From positions 1 to 64,000 of the forward strand of contig PLZV01000060.1 in the NCBI GenBank assembly GCA_003152315.1: a stretch of 64,000 bases of DNA, given 5' to 3'. This document shows, piece by piece, positions 52,370-61,862 of the stretch. Origin of the DNA: Verrucomicrobiota bacterium (lineage in GTDB: Bacteria > Verrucomicrobiota > Verrucomicrobiia > Palsa-1439). The translations under genes were made by a program, and so were the position numbers. The notes beneath the pieces are model-generated. The model made no database searches and was not told where the DNA came from. It saw only the letters and a program-made list of their open reading frames with translations. Every line of letters starts with the position of its first letter. The stretch's first letter is position 1.

Positions 52370-54940
52370 CTACTGCGTGATGATATCGCCGTCCTCCAGC
52401 TTCAAAGCCTTGACCTTCGTCGACTGGCGATCCGTCGCGTTCTCAACCGCCGGCGGTGGCTCCGTGACGCTCGTGCGATAAGCCGGGCCCGGCGCGTTAC
52501 CACTCTTGTCGCTCGGGGCGATAGCATTTGTCGGTGAAATGGCGCCGGGGAAATAACGCTGTTCCAATTCTTCGCTCACACCCAACAGCTTCAAGCGCCG
52601 GCGGGCCTCCGCCACCGCCGCCATATCGGTGCGGAGCACCGTGGGCCGGATGAAGATGATCAACTCGGTGCGCTGCTTGTTGTTTTCCTGGCTCTTAAAA
52701 ATCTGACCGAAGAAAGGAATGTCTCCGAGAAACGGCGTTTTCGTCGTCGTCACCTTTTTCGATTGCTGGATCAGGCCGCCGAGGACAATCGTGCTCTTGT
52801 CTTGAACGGCCAGTGATGATTTGGCTTCCCTTTTCAGGATTGTCGGCACGATCGTACCCCCAATGTTCACGTTGGCGCCGAGATCGTTCACTTTCTGTTC
52901 GACGTCCATCCGCACGTACCCGTCTGGATTGATCCGCGGAGTCACCTTGAGCTCGATGGCGACATCTTGATACTGGATGCTGGAGGTCACGCCGTTAAGG
53001 GCCTCCCCCGCCGTGCCGGTCCCGGCGATGAGCGAAGACGTCTGCGAGGTCGGCACGGGCACCGATTCGCCAACCGTGATGTCCGCTTCCACGTTGTCCA
53101 TCGTCTGGATGACCGGTGTCGAGAGCACCTTGCTGTTCGAAGTGCTGGCGAGGGCATGGAGGACCGTGTCGAGATTAAGATTTCGAAACGTGGTAAAGTA
53201 CGTAAGACCGCCTGCGCCCGACGCCAGCGACGCCGCGCTCGGCAGATTACTGGCGATCGCGCTGAGCGGCGACAACTGAACGGGCGTATTGGCATCCGTG
53301 CTGTTACCACCCGTCCCGGACACCTGGCCGGCCCGTGAGAGCCGGTTGAATAGATCCACGCCCACATCCAATTCATTGTTGAGTGTCACCTCGGCGATCA
53401 CCACTTCGATCTGCACCTGGGCGACCGAAGTGTCCATGCTCCTGATCAATTGCTCAATGCGCAACATATCTTCCTTGGTCGCCATCACCAAAAGTGAATT
53501 TGTCCGTGGATCGGGCAGAATGCGCACGCCCTCGGCGTATTGCAGAAAACCAGTGTCCACCCCGGCGCCGGCGGAGCCTCCGGACACGGGTGGCGGCGGG
53601 ATGGAAGGTGGTCGGGCTCCCGTGGTCGTGGAGCCGGTACTGCCCGTGGTGCGTCGGGCCGGCGTGGCCGGCGATGATCCTGTAATGAGCGAGTTCAAGA
53701 GCGAGGCAATGTCCTCGGCCGTGGCATAGTTGAGCTCGATCACCTTCATAACCACGTCCGGCTCAACCTTCGCGTCCAGTTCGGCTATCAGATTATCGAA
53801 AAATCCAAAATTGCTCGGTCGCGTCAGAATGAAAATCTTGTTGGTGCGTTCGTCGGCGGCCATGATCACTTTGCCTTCAACGACGGATTCTTCACCAGGC
53901 GCAGCACCCGGTTGCCCTGGCTGCCCCGGCTGCACAGGACGGCGAATCTGACCCGGCAACTGGGGAGGTTGACCGGGTTGACCGGGTTGACCGGAGACGG
54001 CGGCGTGCCCACCGGCCGCCTCGGCCCCCTGAATGATCGCCGTCAACCGGGCCATGACATCGGCGGCCTTGGCGTGGGCCAGGACGTAGGAATGCATTTC
54101 CATGCGCAGCATCGACGGCTGGTCTACGTACGCCACGATCTCCATCATTTGCTTAAGATTGGCGGCCGTTTCTGAGATCAGGATGCTATTGGACTTTTGC
54201 AGCGGCACCAATTGTCCATAGGGGTGCAGGTACGGCTGCAAGACGGTGATGACCTCCGCTGCTTCAGCGAATTTCAACGGGATGATCTGTGTCCCCAGCG
54301 TATCAGCCGGTGCTGTCACCTTGCCAACAGGAAGGCCCTCCTGTTTGGCCGTGGCGATCTGGACGACCTTGAGGAATTTTTCACCGAGAGGGATGGCCGC
54401 GATGCCGTTGATTGCGAGCACACTATCGAGCGCCTGGAGCGCGTCGCTCCTGGTCAGCTTCGACTGGCTCCGGAAATTGATGACCCCCGCAAGCGTCGGC
54501 GCCGCAATAATCGACTTGCCCGTCAGGCGCGCGTACCATTCGAGGACGGCGCTAACCGGGGCGCCCTGAAACACAAGATTGTCGATCGTCTCTTCGGGCG
54601 GCGGCGGTGCCGGCACCGGCGTTGACGGCAGCGGCGGGGGAGTTTTGACGGCAACCGGCGAGTTCGTCTGCGATTGCGGCACCTGTGAAGAAGACGCCGT
54701 CGCGTTCGTTTGCGGCTGTGGAATTTCCGTGATCTCTTGCGTGGAACTATTGCTGACCGAGTCGCTGTCGTTCGTTGGGATCTGCGGCGGGATCTTGGGT
54801 ATGACCAGCCTCGGTGGCGTTGTTGTTGGAGCATTGGTCGCCGCTTGAGCGCGGGCAACCTCGTTCGCGCCGGCGACCGCCAGGTAAAGCAGCGACGCCG
54901 ACAGTCTAATCATCAAAACGCGTATTCTCAATTGTCTCAC
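52370..54940 (-). CDS. gspD: type II secretion system secretin GspD
   Basis: The 856-aa outer-membrane channel has a signal peptide, a Pro/Thr/Gln-rich linker (~35-120), N0-N3 domains (TIDNLVFQGAPVSAVLEWYA; VITVLQPYLHPYGQLVPL; VVMKVIELNYATAEDIASLL), and the secretin core (VQIEVVIAEVTLNNELDVGV; TTKTPFLGDIPFFGQIF). A GQP-rich low-complexity insert lies around 320-350. The GTG start at 54940 has GGAGG four nt upstream and directly follows the stop of the preceding gene. Last gene of the gsp operon. Confidence 0.93.
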   Translation of the reverse strand: MRQLRIRVLMIRLSASLLYLAVAGANEVARAQAATNAPTTTPPRLVIPKIPPQIPTNDSDSVSNSSTQEITEIPQPQTNATASSSQVPQSQTNSPVAVKTPPPLPSTPVPAPPPPEETIDNLVFQGAPVSAVLEWYARLTGKSIIAAPTLAGVINFRSQSKLTRSDALQALDSVLAINGIAAIPLGEKFLKVVQIATAKQEGLPVGKVTAPADTLGTQIIPLKFAEAAEVITVLQPYLHPYGQLVPLQKSNSILISETAANLKQMMEIVAYVDQPSMLRMEMHSYVLAHAKAADVMARLTAIIQGAEAAGGHAAVSGQPGQPGQPPQLPGQIRRPVQPGQPGQPGAAPGEESVVEGKVIMAADERTNKIFILTRPSNFGFFDNLIAELDAKVEPDVVMKVIELNYATAEDIASLLNSLITGSSPATPARRTTGSTGSTTTGARPPSIPPPPVSGGSAGAGVDTGFLQYAEGVRILPDPRTNSLLVMATKEDMLRIEQLIRSMDTSVAQVQIEVVIAEVTLNNELDVGVDLFNRLSRAGQVSGTGGNSTDANTPVQLSPLSAIASNLPSAASLASGAGGLTYFTTFRNLNLDTVLHALASTSNSKVLSTPVIQTMDNVEADITVGESVPVPTSQTSSLIAGTGTAGEALNGVTSSIQYQDVAIELKVTPRINPDGYVRMDVEQKVNDLGANVNIGGTIVPTILKREAKSSLAVQDKSTIVLGGLIQQSKKVTTTKTPFLGDIPFFGQIFKSQENNKQRTELIIFIRPTVLRTDMAAVAEARRRLKLLGVSEELEQRYFPGAISPTNAIAPSDKSGNAPGPAYRTSVTEPPPAVENATDRQSTKVKALKLEDGDIITQ
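53968..53996. repeat. 9-nt tandem repeat inside gspD
   Basis: TTGACCGGG is repeated about three times in tandem, encoding part of the Gly-Gln-Pro run of GspD. A likely site of length variation between strains. Confidence 0.6.
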
Positions 54941-55462
54941 TTATCCTCCCCGCCGAAACGGAATGCGGCGAACTCCTGGTTGCACAGGCGCCAGCGTGGG
55001 CGATGCCCCGGGAATGCCTGGTTGAGGCTGTCCGCCCGGAGTTGGCGGCCCAGCGCCAACCGACATCTTGGTCTCCAACAACAGCGTGGCGACCTCCAAT
55101 CCTTGTTTCAGCACCAGCTTCACCTGGGCCTTATCCGCCTTCTCGATCTTCACCACAGTCGTGTCTCCGATCGTTTCGCCTTCCGCTTTGAAATAGGTCT
55201 GGCTGCCGTCCTTGTCGAAGATAATCGCCAGGAGGGGTTTCGTGTCATTCTCCTTGACGATCCCGACAAAGGTGTAGTGCGCGGAAAAAGAGGGCTGTGG
55301 AATATCGGCCGTGCCACTCATCGCTCCAAAGGGTAAGCGGTCGACGATAATCTGGTAACGCGAGAAATCGTGCAGTGTGTCCGTGGCGTGGACGGCCGAC
55401 CCAACCAGGCTCCCAGCCAGCGCGCACACAATCACCTTATTCCTCGCCGCGTGTTGGTTCAC
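54941..55462 (-). CDS. T2SS-associated periplasmic protein, GspC/PilP-like position
   Basis: The 173-aa product has a signal (VIVCALAGSLVGSAVHA), then DFSRYQIIVDRLPFG and an HR-like beta domain (YTFVGIVKENDTKPLLAIIF, FKAEGETIGDTTVVKIEK), and a Pro/Gly-rich tail. The RYQxIVDRxxFG pattern and the gene's place just before gspD suggest the role of GspC/PilP, linking inner-membrane parts to the secretin. Homology to GspC is not certain. The GTG start at 55462 overlaps the gspM stop (GTGA). Confidence 0.65.
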   Translation of the reverse strand: MNQHAARNKVIVCALAGSLVGSAVHATDTLHDFSRYQIIVDRLPFGAMSGTADIPQPSFSAHYTFVGIVKENDTKPLLAIIFDKDGSQTYFKAEGETIGDTTVVKIEKADKAQVKLVLKQGLEVATLLLETKMSVGAGPPTPGGQPQPGIPGASPTLAPVQPGVRRIPFRRGG

Positions 55463-55998
55463 GAACTGGTACTCCCCACTTTAGCCGACAGGGCCCGCAC
55501 CTGGATTTCGCAACGCAGAATGCCCGGATTCTCGGGACGCGGCGAGAGCGTCAGTTGCTCGACACTCATGAAGCCAGCGCCCGTTTGTAGCGCAAAAAGA
55601 AACTTTACGAGCGACTCCGTTGTCGCCTCGACGGTACACTGCACCGGCAGCACGCGATACACCCCTTTGTCTTCCTCCGTCATCTGGCGCGTCGCGTTGA
55701 TTTGAACGCCCGAACTGGTTGCGATCTGTTGGATCTTCTTCGCAACGTCGGAGGTATATTGGAAACCTTCGGTCTGTTGTCCGAGTCCTTTCTTGAGTTC
55801 GTCATACTCCTTGCGCCACTCTTCCCGGTGCTGAATCGTCGTCTGCATGCCGTCGAGTACGCGTTGCTTGCTCTTAAGTTGGATGCCCGTCTCTCCCCAA
55901 TTCCGCAGGAGAGGAACGACGAGAAAATAGTTTATAACCAACACGACCGCCGTGATGGTAATAACCACTATCCCACGCTCTCGCTTGGTGATTTTCAT
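55459..55998 (-). CDS. gspM: type II secretion protein GspM (PilO-like)
   Basis: The 179-aa product has one N-terminal membrane helix (GIVVITITAVVLVINYFLVV), a coiled-coil region (LKSKQRVLDGMQTTIQHREE) and a ferredoxin-like periplasmic domain (YRVLPVQCTVEATTESLVKF), the layout of GspM and PilO. ATG 55998 overlaps the gspL stop (ATGA). Confidence 0.8.
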   Translation of the reverse strand: MKITKRERGIVVITITAVVLVINYFLVVPLLRNWGETGIQLKSKQRVLDGMQTTIQHREEWRKEYDELKKGLGQQTEGFQYTSDVAKKIQQIATSSGVQINATRQMTEEDKGVYRVLPVQCTVEATTESLVKFLFALQTGAGFMSVEQLTLSPRPENPGILRCEIQVRALSAKVGSTSS

Positions 55999-57422
55999 CG
56001 GCCCACCGTCAGTCCCGGCCCCGCAGCGGTTTTGAGAGTACAAGTCAGGTCAAACTTCGTCAAGCCGCCCACGGTGTCGCTACGGCCCGAGACTTTCGAG
56101 AACAGATCGCACTGCTGAAGCCGGCTTTGGAAATCGAGCGCGATGGCACCCGACGGTGCCTGCCCCTTGAGGGACAATGTTAAATCCTTCTTGAACACAA
56201 AGGAACTCAACTGCATGTCCTTCGGCATGCGCACCGTGATCTCGCGCAAGACCTCGAGCGCCGAGAATTTCGTATCGAGTTGGTTGCGCATCGCCATCAA
56301 CTGGCCCTGCGTCTGCCGCGCGTCGACGAAAGCTCCCTGCTGGTTCTTGATTTCCCTGGTGACCCGATTGAGCTGTGCTTTCTTTACTGCCAACAGGGTC
56401 AGGAACACCGCCAGTGCCAGGACGTAAACGATCCCCACCGCAATCACACCGCGAATGAGCCGCCGCCGCAAGGCCTTGATTTGCCGCTTCTGCCGCCACT
56501 CCTCCGGCAGGAGGTTCAATTGCGCCGTCTCACCTGTCGCGTATTGCAGGCAGAGGCTCAGCGCCGCCGAGGGAACGGCACCATTGGTGAGGAACGAGGA
56601 TTGCGCGGTCAGGCCGTTCGCGACTTTCTCCGCAAACGCTTTCAGTTCTTCGCCCGGCGCGAGGAAAATGACGTCGCCCATCATCCGTTCCGGTTGTCCA
56701 GCCTCGGTCGCCACAAACGTGCGCTGCAGTTCTTCGCGCAACACGGATTCACCTTCCGCTCCCAGCACAAGGGAACGCACCGCCAGGGGCACGACTTGTG
56801 AGTACACAATCACATCCGCGGAAACCAAGCCGAGGATTACGAGCACATTCAGCCGATCGTCCTGCGCCAACAGATTGCGCCGGGCCAGTGCGCGGAACAT
56901 GGCCAACGCGTCAACGGAGACGATTTCCGGTTGAAATCCCGCTGACTCCAGCGCCTCCACGCGCTCATTGACCTTGGCCTTGCGCGCGATGGCGACCAGC
57001 ACGCGAGTTTGGCCATCGGCCGCCGACAAGGGCTCGAAGCTGTAAACCACTTCCTCCAGCGGCAGGGGCGTGATGTTGTCGATCTGCAGATCTAGCATCT
57101 GCTTCAATTCGGTGGGCTCCGTCGCGGGCAGACGCAGGATCTGGCAGAGCACGTCTTCGCAACTCACGGAGGTGACGACGCGATGCTCGCGGGAATCGAA
57201 TTGCTGGCGAAGCGACTGCGCCGCAATCTGCCATTGCGGCGGTGAGTCCGGCATCCCGGCGGGCGGTACGGCGCTGGCGGAGGATTGCTGTAGCACGCTG
57301 ATCTCGGCGCCTTCCGCGCGCGCGGTCGTGAGTTCAAGCCGGGAGGGCCCAAACGCAACCGCCGCCCAATCACGAGCATGACCAAGACCGCTTAGTTTGC
57401 GCGGATTGCGGTTGGCCCTCAC
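55995..57422 (-). CDS. gspL: GspL-like protein built as a PilM-PilN fusion
   Basis: The 475-aa protein has an actin-like PilM-type cytoplasmic domain (LQIDNITPLPLEEVVYSFEP, AIARKAKVNERVEALESAG) over residues 1-300, a single membrane helix (VIAVGIVYVLALAVFLTLLA near 340) and a PilN-type periplasmic domain with coiled coil. It anchors GspE to the membrane platform. GTG 57422 overlaps the gspK stop. Confidence 0.85.
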   Translation of the reverse strand: MRANRNPRKLSGLGHARDWAAVAFGPSRLELTTARAEGAEISVLQQSSASAVPPAGMPDSPPQWQIAAQSLRQQFDSREHRVVTSVSCEDVLCQILRLPATEPTELKQMLDLQIDNITPLPLEEVVYSFEPLSAADGQTRVLVAIARKAKVNERVEALESAGFQPEIVSVDALAMFRALARRNLLAQDDRLNVLVILGLVSADVIVYSQVVPLAVRSLVLGAEGESVLREELQRTFVATEAGQPERMMGDVIFLAPGEELKAFAEKVANGLTAQSSFLTNGAVPSAALSLCLQYATGETAQLNLLPEEWRQKRQIKALRRRLIRGVIAVGIVYVLALAVFLTLLAVKKAQLNRVTREIKNQQGAFVDARQTQGQLMAMRNQLDTKFSALEVLREITVRMPKDMQLSSFVFKKDLTLSLKGQAPSGAIALDFQSRLQQCDLFSKVSGRSDTVGGLTKFDLTCTLKTAAGPGLTVGR

Positions 57423-58438
57423 GTTCCCTCCCGCACTTCACGCCACATGACAGTTTGGACGTTGGCCCCATTGCGATAAAGCGTTGCCAGGATGGTTCGC
57501 TTTACGCCGCCGACCTCGCCGGTGGACTTCACCGTGAAAAATGAGGAGGTAACCGTGACCATGGCCTGCGCCGCCTGTTTGGTTGCCGGATCGAGATTGC
57601 CGATCGCCGCAAAAAACTCGTCCGCACTGTGGAATGGCAGGTCATCGTCCGTGCCCGGGATGCCGTCGGCGCCATCGCGGCGGCTCAGGACAGCTTGTAC
57701 TTGCGCCTCGTCGAGACCGAGCGCTTGCAAAACAATCGCCGACGCGGTGTTCACATTGATATTGCCCGTGGTCGTCGTCGTGAAAACTTCGGCCAGTCCT
57801 GGTCGAGCAGGATCTGTATCCGTCGCTGGTGTCCCCTGGTACAACTCGGGCGTCACGCCACGAATCAGCAGCAGTTCTTCGACGCGATCCAGCGGCCCAT
57901 TCTTCGCGCGGTAAGGCGGCGAAAGGCTCTGGTAATAGTCGCTCTCGGCGCCGTTCAGCCTGGTCAAATCGTCAGTGTCGATCCAATCCAGGATCGAATC
58001 GGTGATGACATCGCCATCCGCTGGGTCGGCCCCCAGCAAACCGAACAGACGCTTGAGCTGCAAGTCGGTCGCGCGGTTAATCGGGATCTTTGATTCTTCG
58101 TCAGTGACTTTCACGTTAAAAATTCCGTCGCCCAATTCGTGGTCCACGTACAGCAACTCATTGGTGGACCAATCCTGGTTGAGCGCGTCAAACCCTGAAT
58201 TGGTTGGAGACAGCGCGCCGAGAATCAATTGCATCCGCGCCACCTCGATGCCCGAGCGTGCCAACATTTCGGCTTTCAACTCCTTGCGTGCGTACGACGC
58301 CACCTGCGTCTCGACGTGCATTGTGAAAGCAAATCCACTGATCAGCAAGGACAAAACCATTACAACCCATAACACAATGACGATGGCGATACCGCGGTTG
58401 TCAGGAAAGCGCTCGGTAGAGAAGACGCCGCTTCTCAT
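57419..58438 (-). CDS. gspK: type II secretion minor pseudopilin GspK
   Basis: The 339-aa product has a prepilin-like N-terminus (RGIAIVIVLWVVMVLSLLIS) lacking the usual Glu5, as is normal for GspK, and the large alpha domain (INRATDLQLKRLFGLLGAD, DSILDWIDTDDLTRLNGAE). It caps the pseudopilus. Overlaps gspJ by 4 bp. Confidence 0.88.
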   Translation of the reverse strand: MRSGVFSTERFPDNRGIAIVIVLWVVMVLSLLISGFAFTMHVETQVASYARKELKAEMLARSGIEVARMQLILGALSPTNSGFDALNQDWSTNELLYVDHELGDGIFNVKVTDEESKIPINRATDLQLKRLFGLLGADPADGDVITDSILDWIDTDDLTRLNGAESDYYQSLSPPYRAKNGPLDRVEELLLIRGVTPELYQGTPATDTDPARPGLAEVFTTTTTGNINVNTASAIVLQALGLDEAQVQAVLSRRDGADGIPGTDDDLPFHSADEFFAAIGNLDPATKQAAQAMVTVTSSFFTVKSTGEVGGVKRTILATLYRNGANVQTVMWREVREGT

Positions 58439-59205
58439 TGCATTCCTCCCGCAGGCGCGGCTCCCTGCTGTCCTTGCGCTTGTCTCCCGCCGCGCGGAAC
58501 TTCGTTGGTGCTCGAAAGCGGGGGCAGCATTGGGTTGGTGCCATGGGCGATAAAATCAGCAACCGGAAGATCAATGGCGCGCGTGACGGTCACGGGCGGG
58601 ATATGGTCGCCGGGCTGGCCGAAGACAACAGTAAACTCTATCGCGGACGGAATGACATTGACATCCTCCCACTTGTCATACCAGGCGCCATCGCGTGGGT
58701 CGAGGTAGCGAACGAAGAAGCCGCTCACGTCCATCGATATCACGTGCGCCTGAAGTTCCTGCTTGGAATCGTCGCTCACACTCAGGGCGGGCTGATTTAC
58801 GATTGCGAGGTAGGTGCGCCGGTACTCGTCCTGCTCCAGGGAAATGATCACCCGCCGCATGCCGAGATCATTGGCTTCGCTGGACGGCAGGAACCCATCC
58901 GAAGCCGTGACAAAGCTCACGCTGCTGCCCAAGCCGGGATTCTTGACGCCGATGACCGCGTACAAATTGGGTGACGTGGCGAAGTAGACGGCTGACTGCG
59001 CCAACTGCGTCAGCGCTTCCATGACGACGCGCTGGCGCTGAAACACCTCGGTGGCCTCGCTGCCGCGCCTCCACCCTCTCAAAGAGCCACTCCAGAGGGC
59101 GTACACGCCAGTTATGACGAGGCTGAGAATCGCCAGTGCCGCCAGAATTTCGACCAGCGTGAAAGCCGCGCGCTTACTGTTTGGACAATCGGACCGCATG
59201 CTCAC
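58435..59205 (-). CDS. gspJ: type II secretion minor pseudopilin GspJ
   Basis: The 256-aa product carries the type IV prepilin cleavage site AAFTLVEILAALAILSLV; the residue before the Phe is Ala instead of the usual Gly, which may affect processing. The periplasmic part fits GspJ in length and composition. GTG 59205 overlaps the gspI stop. Confidence 0.8.
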   Translation of the reverse strand: MSMRSDCPNSKRAAFTLVEILAALAILSLVITGVYALWSGSLRGWRRGSEATEVFQRQRVVMEALTQLAQSAVYFATSPNLYAVIGVKNPGLGSSVSFVTASDGFLPSSEANDLGMRRVIISLEQDEYRRTYLAIVNQPALSVSDDSKQELQAHVISMDVSGFFVRYLDPRDGAWYDKWEDVNVIPSAIEFTVVFGQPGDHIPPVTVTRAIDLPVADFIAHGTNPMLPPLSSTNEVPRGGRQAQGQQGAAPAGGMQ

Positions 59206-59609
59206 CGTTCTTTTAGCGGCAGATACCTGTATTCGACCACGGAGTCACTGGCGAGCTTGCTGCGCTCATACCAGTAAACGGTGATCGTTTGTTTCCAGAG
59301 CCCTTCCGAATCCGTCGACTCAAGCTTGCGCGACCACGAGAAGCCGGGGTAATCGTCAAACTCACCTTCCTGGTCAAGCAGATCCGTGGGACGCTCGGTG
59401 CGGAACTCGAAGCTCTTGTTCGCGAGGAGAATTTCGGATGTGGAATAATTCTGCACCGCGCGCGCTGCTGCCAGGCAACGGCCCAGGGACTCGACGATCG
59501 CGACCGTGCTGATCGCCAGCAGCGCCATGGCCAGGATTACTTCCAGCATCAGGAATCCGCCCTCGCGGCGCTGCGGCGCGTCAAGACTTCGCTGGCGGCG
59601 AACGTTCAT
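59202..59609 (-). CDS. gspI: type II secretion minor pseudopilin GspI
   Basis: The 135-aa product has the prepilin motif EGGFLMLEVILAMALLAIS and a short periplasmic domain. ATG 59609 overlaps the gspH stop by 4 bp and removes an unrelated upstream extension. Confidence 0.8.
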   Translation of the reverse strand: MNVRRQRSLDAPQRREGGFLMLEVILAMALLAISTVAIVESLGRCLAAARAVQNYSTSEILLANKSFEFRTERPTDLLDQEGEFDDYPGFSWSRKLESTDSEGLWKQTITVYWYERSKLASDSVVEYRYLPLKER

Positions 59610-60136
59610 AGCTTCACAACCCACGGCATTCCGCGGCACGTCACTGGATCGACCATGATTGCCAGGCCGCTCCCCTTCTCCGCACCGCGAAACGTAACCG
59701 TGAACGCATCGCAAGTCCCATTCGGATAAAATGTGGCTTCCACCTGCCCCCTCTGCTCCGCTGGCTGATCGCCAATCTGGACGGATGACACCCCGATCCG
59801 CGGCGAGATTTCAATGGTCTTTAGAACGACGGTCGACGAGTCGGAGCCGTCCGGGGCATTGGTTCCGGCGAATTGCGTCAGCGAGATCGTGCGCTTGTCG
59901 AGGTCGATGTAGAACGCGACCTTCTGCTGGCGCAGCACGGCGTTGAGCTTCGCAAACTGGCAACTGGTGATAACCGTTCGCCCGGTCTCATTGAGCGTGG
60001 CGGCATTGTACGAGCGGATAAAACTGGGCATCGACACCGCCAGGACGATGGCGAGGATGAACACCACGATGCTCAGCTCGATCAGCGAGAAACCGGCGCG
60101 CGCGTGTTTATTGCCAGTTGCCGATATCGTCATCAT
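59606..60136 (-). CDS. gspH: type II secretion minor pseudopilin GspH
   Basis: The 176-aa product has the prepilin motif RAGFSLIELSIVVFILAIVL and a GspH-like beta domain (VAFYIDLDKRTISLTQF). Two consecutive ATG codons (60136, 60133) lie inside the 3' end of gspG, giving an overlap of about 28 bp. Confidence 0.8.
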   Translation of the reverse strand: MMTISATGNKHARAGFSLIELSIVVFILAIVLAVSMPSFIRSYNAATLNETGRTVITSCQFAKLNAVLRQQKVAFYIDLDKRTISLTQFAGTNAPDGSDSSTVVLKTIEISPRIGVSSVQIGDQPAEQRGQVEATFYPNGTCDAFTVTFRGAEKGSGLAIMVDPVTCRGMPWVVKL

Positions 60137-60539
60137 CACCTTCAATGCCGTTGGGGCCAACGGAGAACAAGTCGTAGCCGTTGGGGATCTTCTGACCCGG
60201 GTACCGGTAGATGTAGTCACGGCCCCACTGGTCCTTGCGGATCACGGGCGGGTCGAGGTACGGGCCTTTCCAGTTCGGGAGAGTGACTCCGCTTGGCTGC
60301 GTGATCAACGCCTGCAGTCCTTGTTCCGTTGTCGGAAACACGCCGTTGTCGAGTTCGTAGATACCGAGGGCGTTCTTGTAGGAATCGATCTGGTTTCGCG
60401 TGGCCACCAGTCTCGCTTTCTCCGATTGGCCGGACAGCTTGACCACCGCCACGGTGATCAACATGCCAATGATGACCACTACCAGCATGATTTCCAACAG
60501 CGTAAAGCCGCTTCGTGAACTAAATTTGTTTGGTTTCAT
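60108..60539 (-). CDS. gspG: type II secretion major pseudopilin GspG
   Basis: The 143-aa product has the prepilin motif SGFTLLEIMLVVVIIGMLIT, the conserved YELDNGVFPTTEQGLQAL and the C-terminal GIEGDDDDIGNW calcium-binding loop. It polymerises into the pseudopilus. Confidence 0.95.
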   Translation of the reverse strand: MKPNKFSSRSGFTLLEIMLVVVIIGMLITVAVVKLSGQSEKARLVATRNQIDSYKNALGIYELDNGVFPTTEQGLQALITQPSGVTLPNWKGPYLDPPVIRKDQWGRDYIYRYPGQKIPNGYDLFSVGPNGIEGDDDDIGNWQ

Positions 60540-60554
60540 AAACCTGTTCTCCGC

Positions 60555-61772
60555 TCATTTTCCAATGCCCGACGTGATATCGAAAACGGCCATGAGCACG
60601 CTCAAAACAATCGCGCCCACGACCATTGCCATAAAGATAATTATGGCCGGTTCCAGCAGCGTCGTAAACACCTTCAGCGTTCGCGACAACTCCGACTCGT
60701 AGGTGTCAGCAATGTTGGTCAGCGACGGCACCACTTCGCCGCTCTCCTCGCCGACCGCCAGCATATCGATCAGCAAGGGCGGGAAAATCTTTCCCTTCGC
60801 CAGCGGCTGGGAAAGGCTCGTGCCGTCGGTCACGCGCGTGCGCGCCTCGCGAAGTTCGTTGGCGATCACCCGGTTTCCCATCGTGTCTTCGACGATCTGC
60901 AGCGCGCTAAGCACCGGTACGCCGTTTTCGAGGAGCGTGGCCAGCGTGCGGGCGAACTGTGCGAAGGCGTTGGCCATGATGATGCCGCCAAACACGGGCA
61001 ACCGCAGCTTCCACCCATCGAGCGCGAGCCGTCCCTCGGGCGTGCGGACGCGGATGCGATAGGCCATCACCACCCCGCCGATCAAGAGCACGCCAACCCA
61101 CCAGTATCCTACGAACGCATCGCTGATGCCGATCAAAATGCGCGTCGGCAACGGCATCGTCCGGCCCATCTCTTTGAACATCATGGCGAACCGCGGTACC
61201 ATCACCAGCATAAAGAAAACGATGACCAAGATGCCGACGCACACGATGACCAGAGGATACAACAACGCGCCGACCACTTTCTCGCGCACCTCCGCCATCT
61301 GTTGTTGATGCTTTCCGAGGCGCAGGAGCACGTCGTCCAAAGCGCCGCTGGCTTCGCCCGCCTTGATCAGGTTGACGAAGAAGCGGGAAAAAATTTTAGG
61401 ATGTTTCGCCAGCGAGTCGGACAAGCTTTCGCCCTGCACGATGCCGTTCCGCAAGTCGCCGAAGACCGCCGAGAGCGCCTTCTTCTGCGTCCGCCGTTCA
61501 AGGGTGTCGAGCGCCTTGCTCAGCGACATCCCCGAACGCAGCAGGCTGGAAAGCTGTTGGGTGAACATCAACACGTCGCGCGGCTTGACGCGGCCCTTAA
61601 AGCCCGGGGCCCCTGGCTTGCCGTCCCGCTCCGTTTCCGCGGAGTCCACGGCCAACGGGAAGAATCCCAGTTTACCCAGTTCGGCCAGCGCGGCGCGGCG
61701 GTCGCCTGCCGCCAGCGAGCCGCTGACCATTTCCCCCGCGCGTGTCTTGGCCTTGTATTGAAACGTCGGCAT
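60555..61772 (-). CDS. gspF: type II secretion inner-membrane platform protein GspF
   Basis: The 405-aa protein has MPTFQYKAKTRAGEMVSGSL at the start, the duplicated cytoplasmic domain (FTQQLSSLLRSGMSLSKALD; FARTLATLLENGVPVLSALQ) and three membrane segments. It is 15 bp upstream of gspG. Confidence 0.94.
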   Translation of the reverse strand: MPTFQYKAKTRAGEMVSGSLAAGDRRAALAELGKLGFFPLAVDSAETERDGKPGAPGFKGRVKPRDVLMFTQQLSSLLRSGMSLSKALDTLERRTQKKALSAVFGDLRNGIVQGESLSDSLAKHPKIFSRFFVNLIKAGEASGALDDVLLRLGKHQQQMAEVREKVVGALLYPLVIVCVGILVIVFFMLVMVPRFAMMFKEMGRTMPLPTRILIGISDAFVGYWWVGVLLIGGVVMAYRIRVRTPEGRLALDGWKLRLPVFGGIIMANAFAQFARTLATLLENGVPVLSALQIVEDTMGNRVIANELREARTRVTDGTSLSQPLAKGKIFPPLLIDMLAVGEESGEVVPSLTNIADTYESELSRTLKVFTTLLEPAIIIFMAMVVGAIVLSVLMAVFDITSGIGK

Positions 61773-61862
61773 ACGATTTCGTCGTTATTTTGGACACCGG
61801 GCAGAACACTTTGTTCCCTGCGGCGCTCAAATCAAAAAGCGCGGCAGCCCCGGCGCTTTCCG

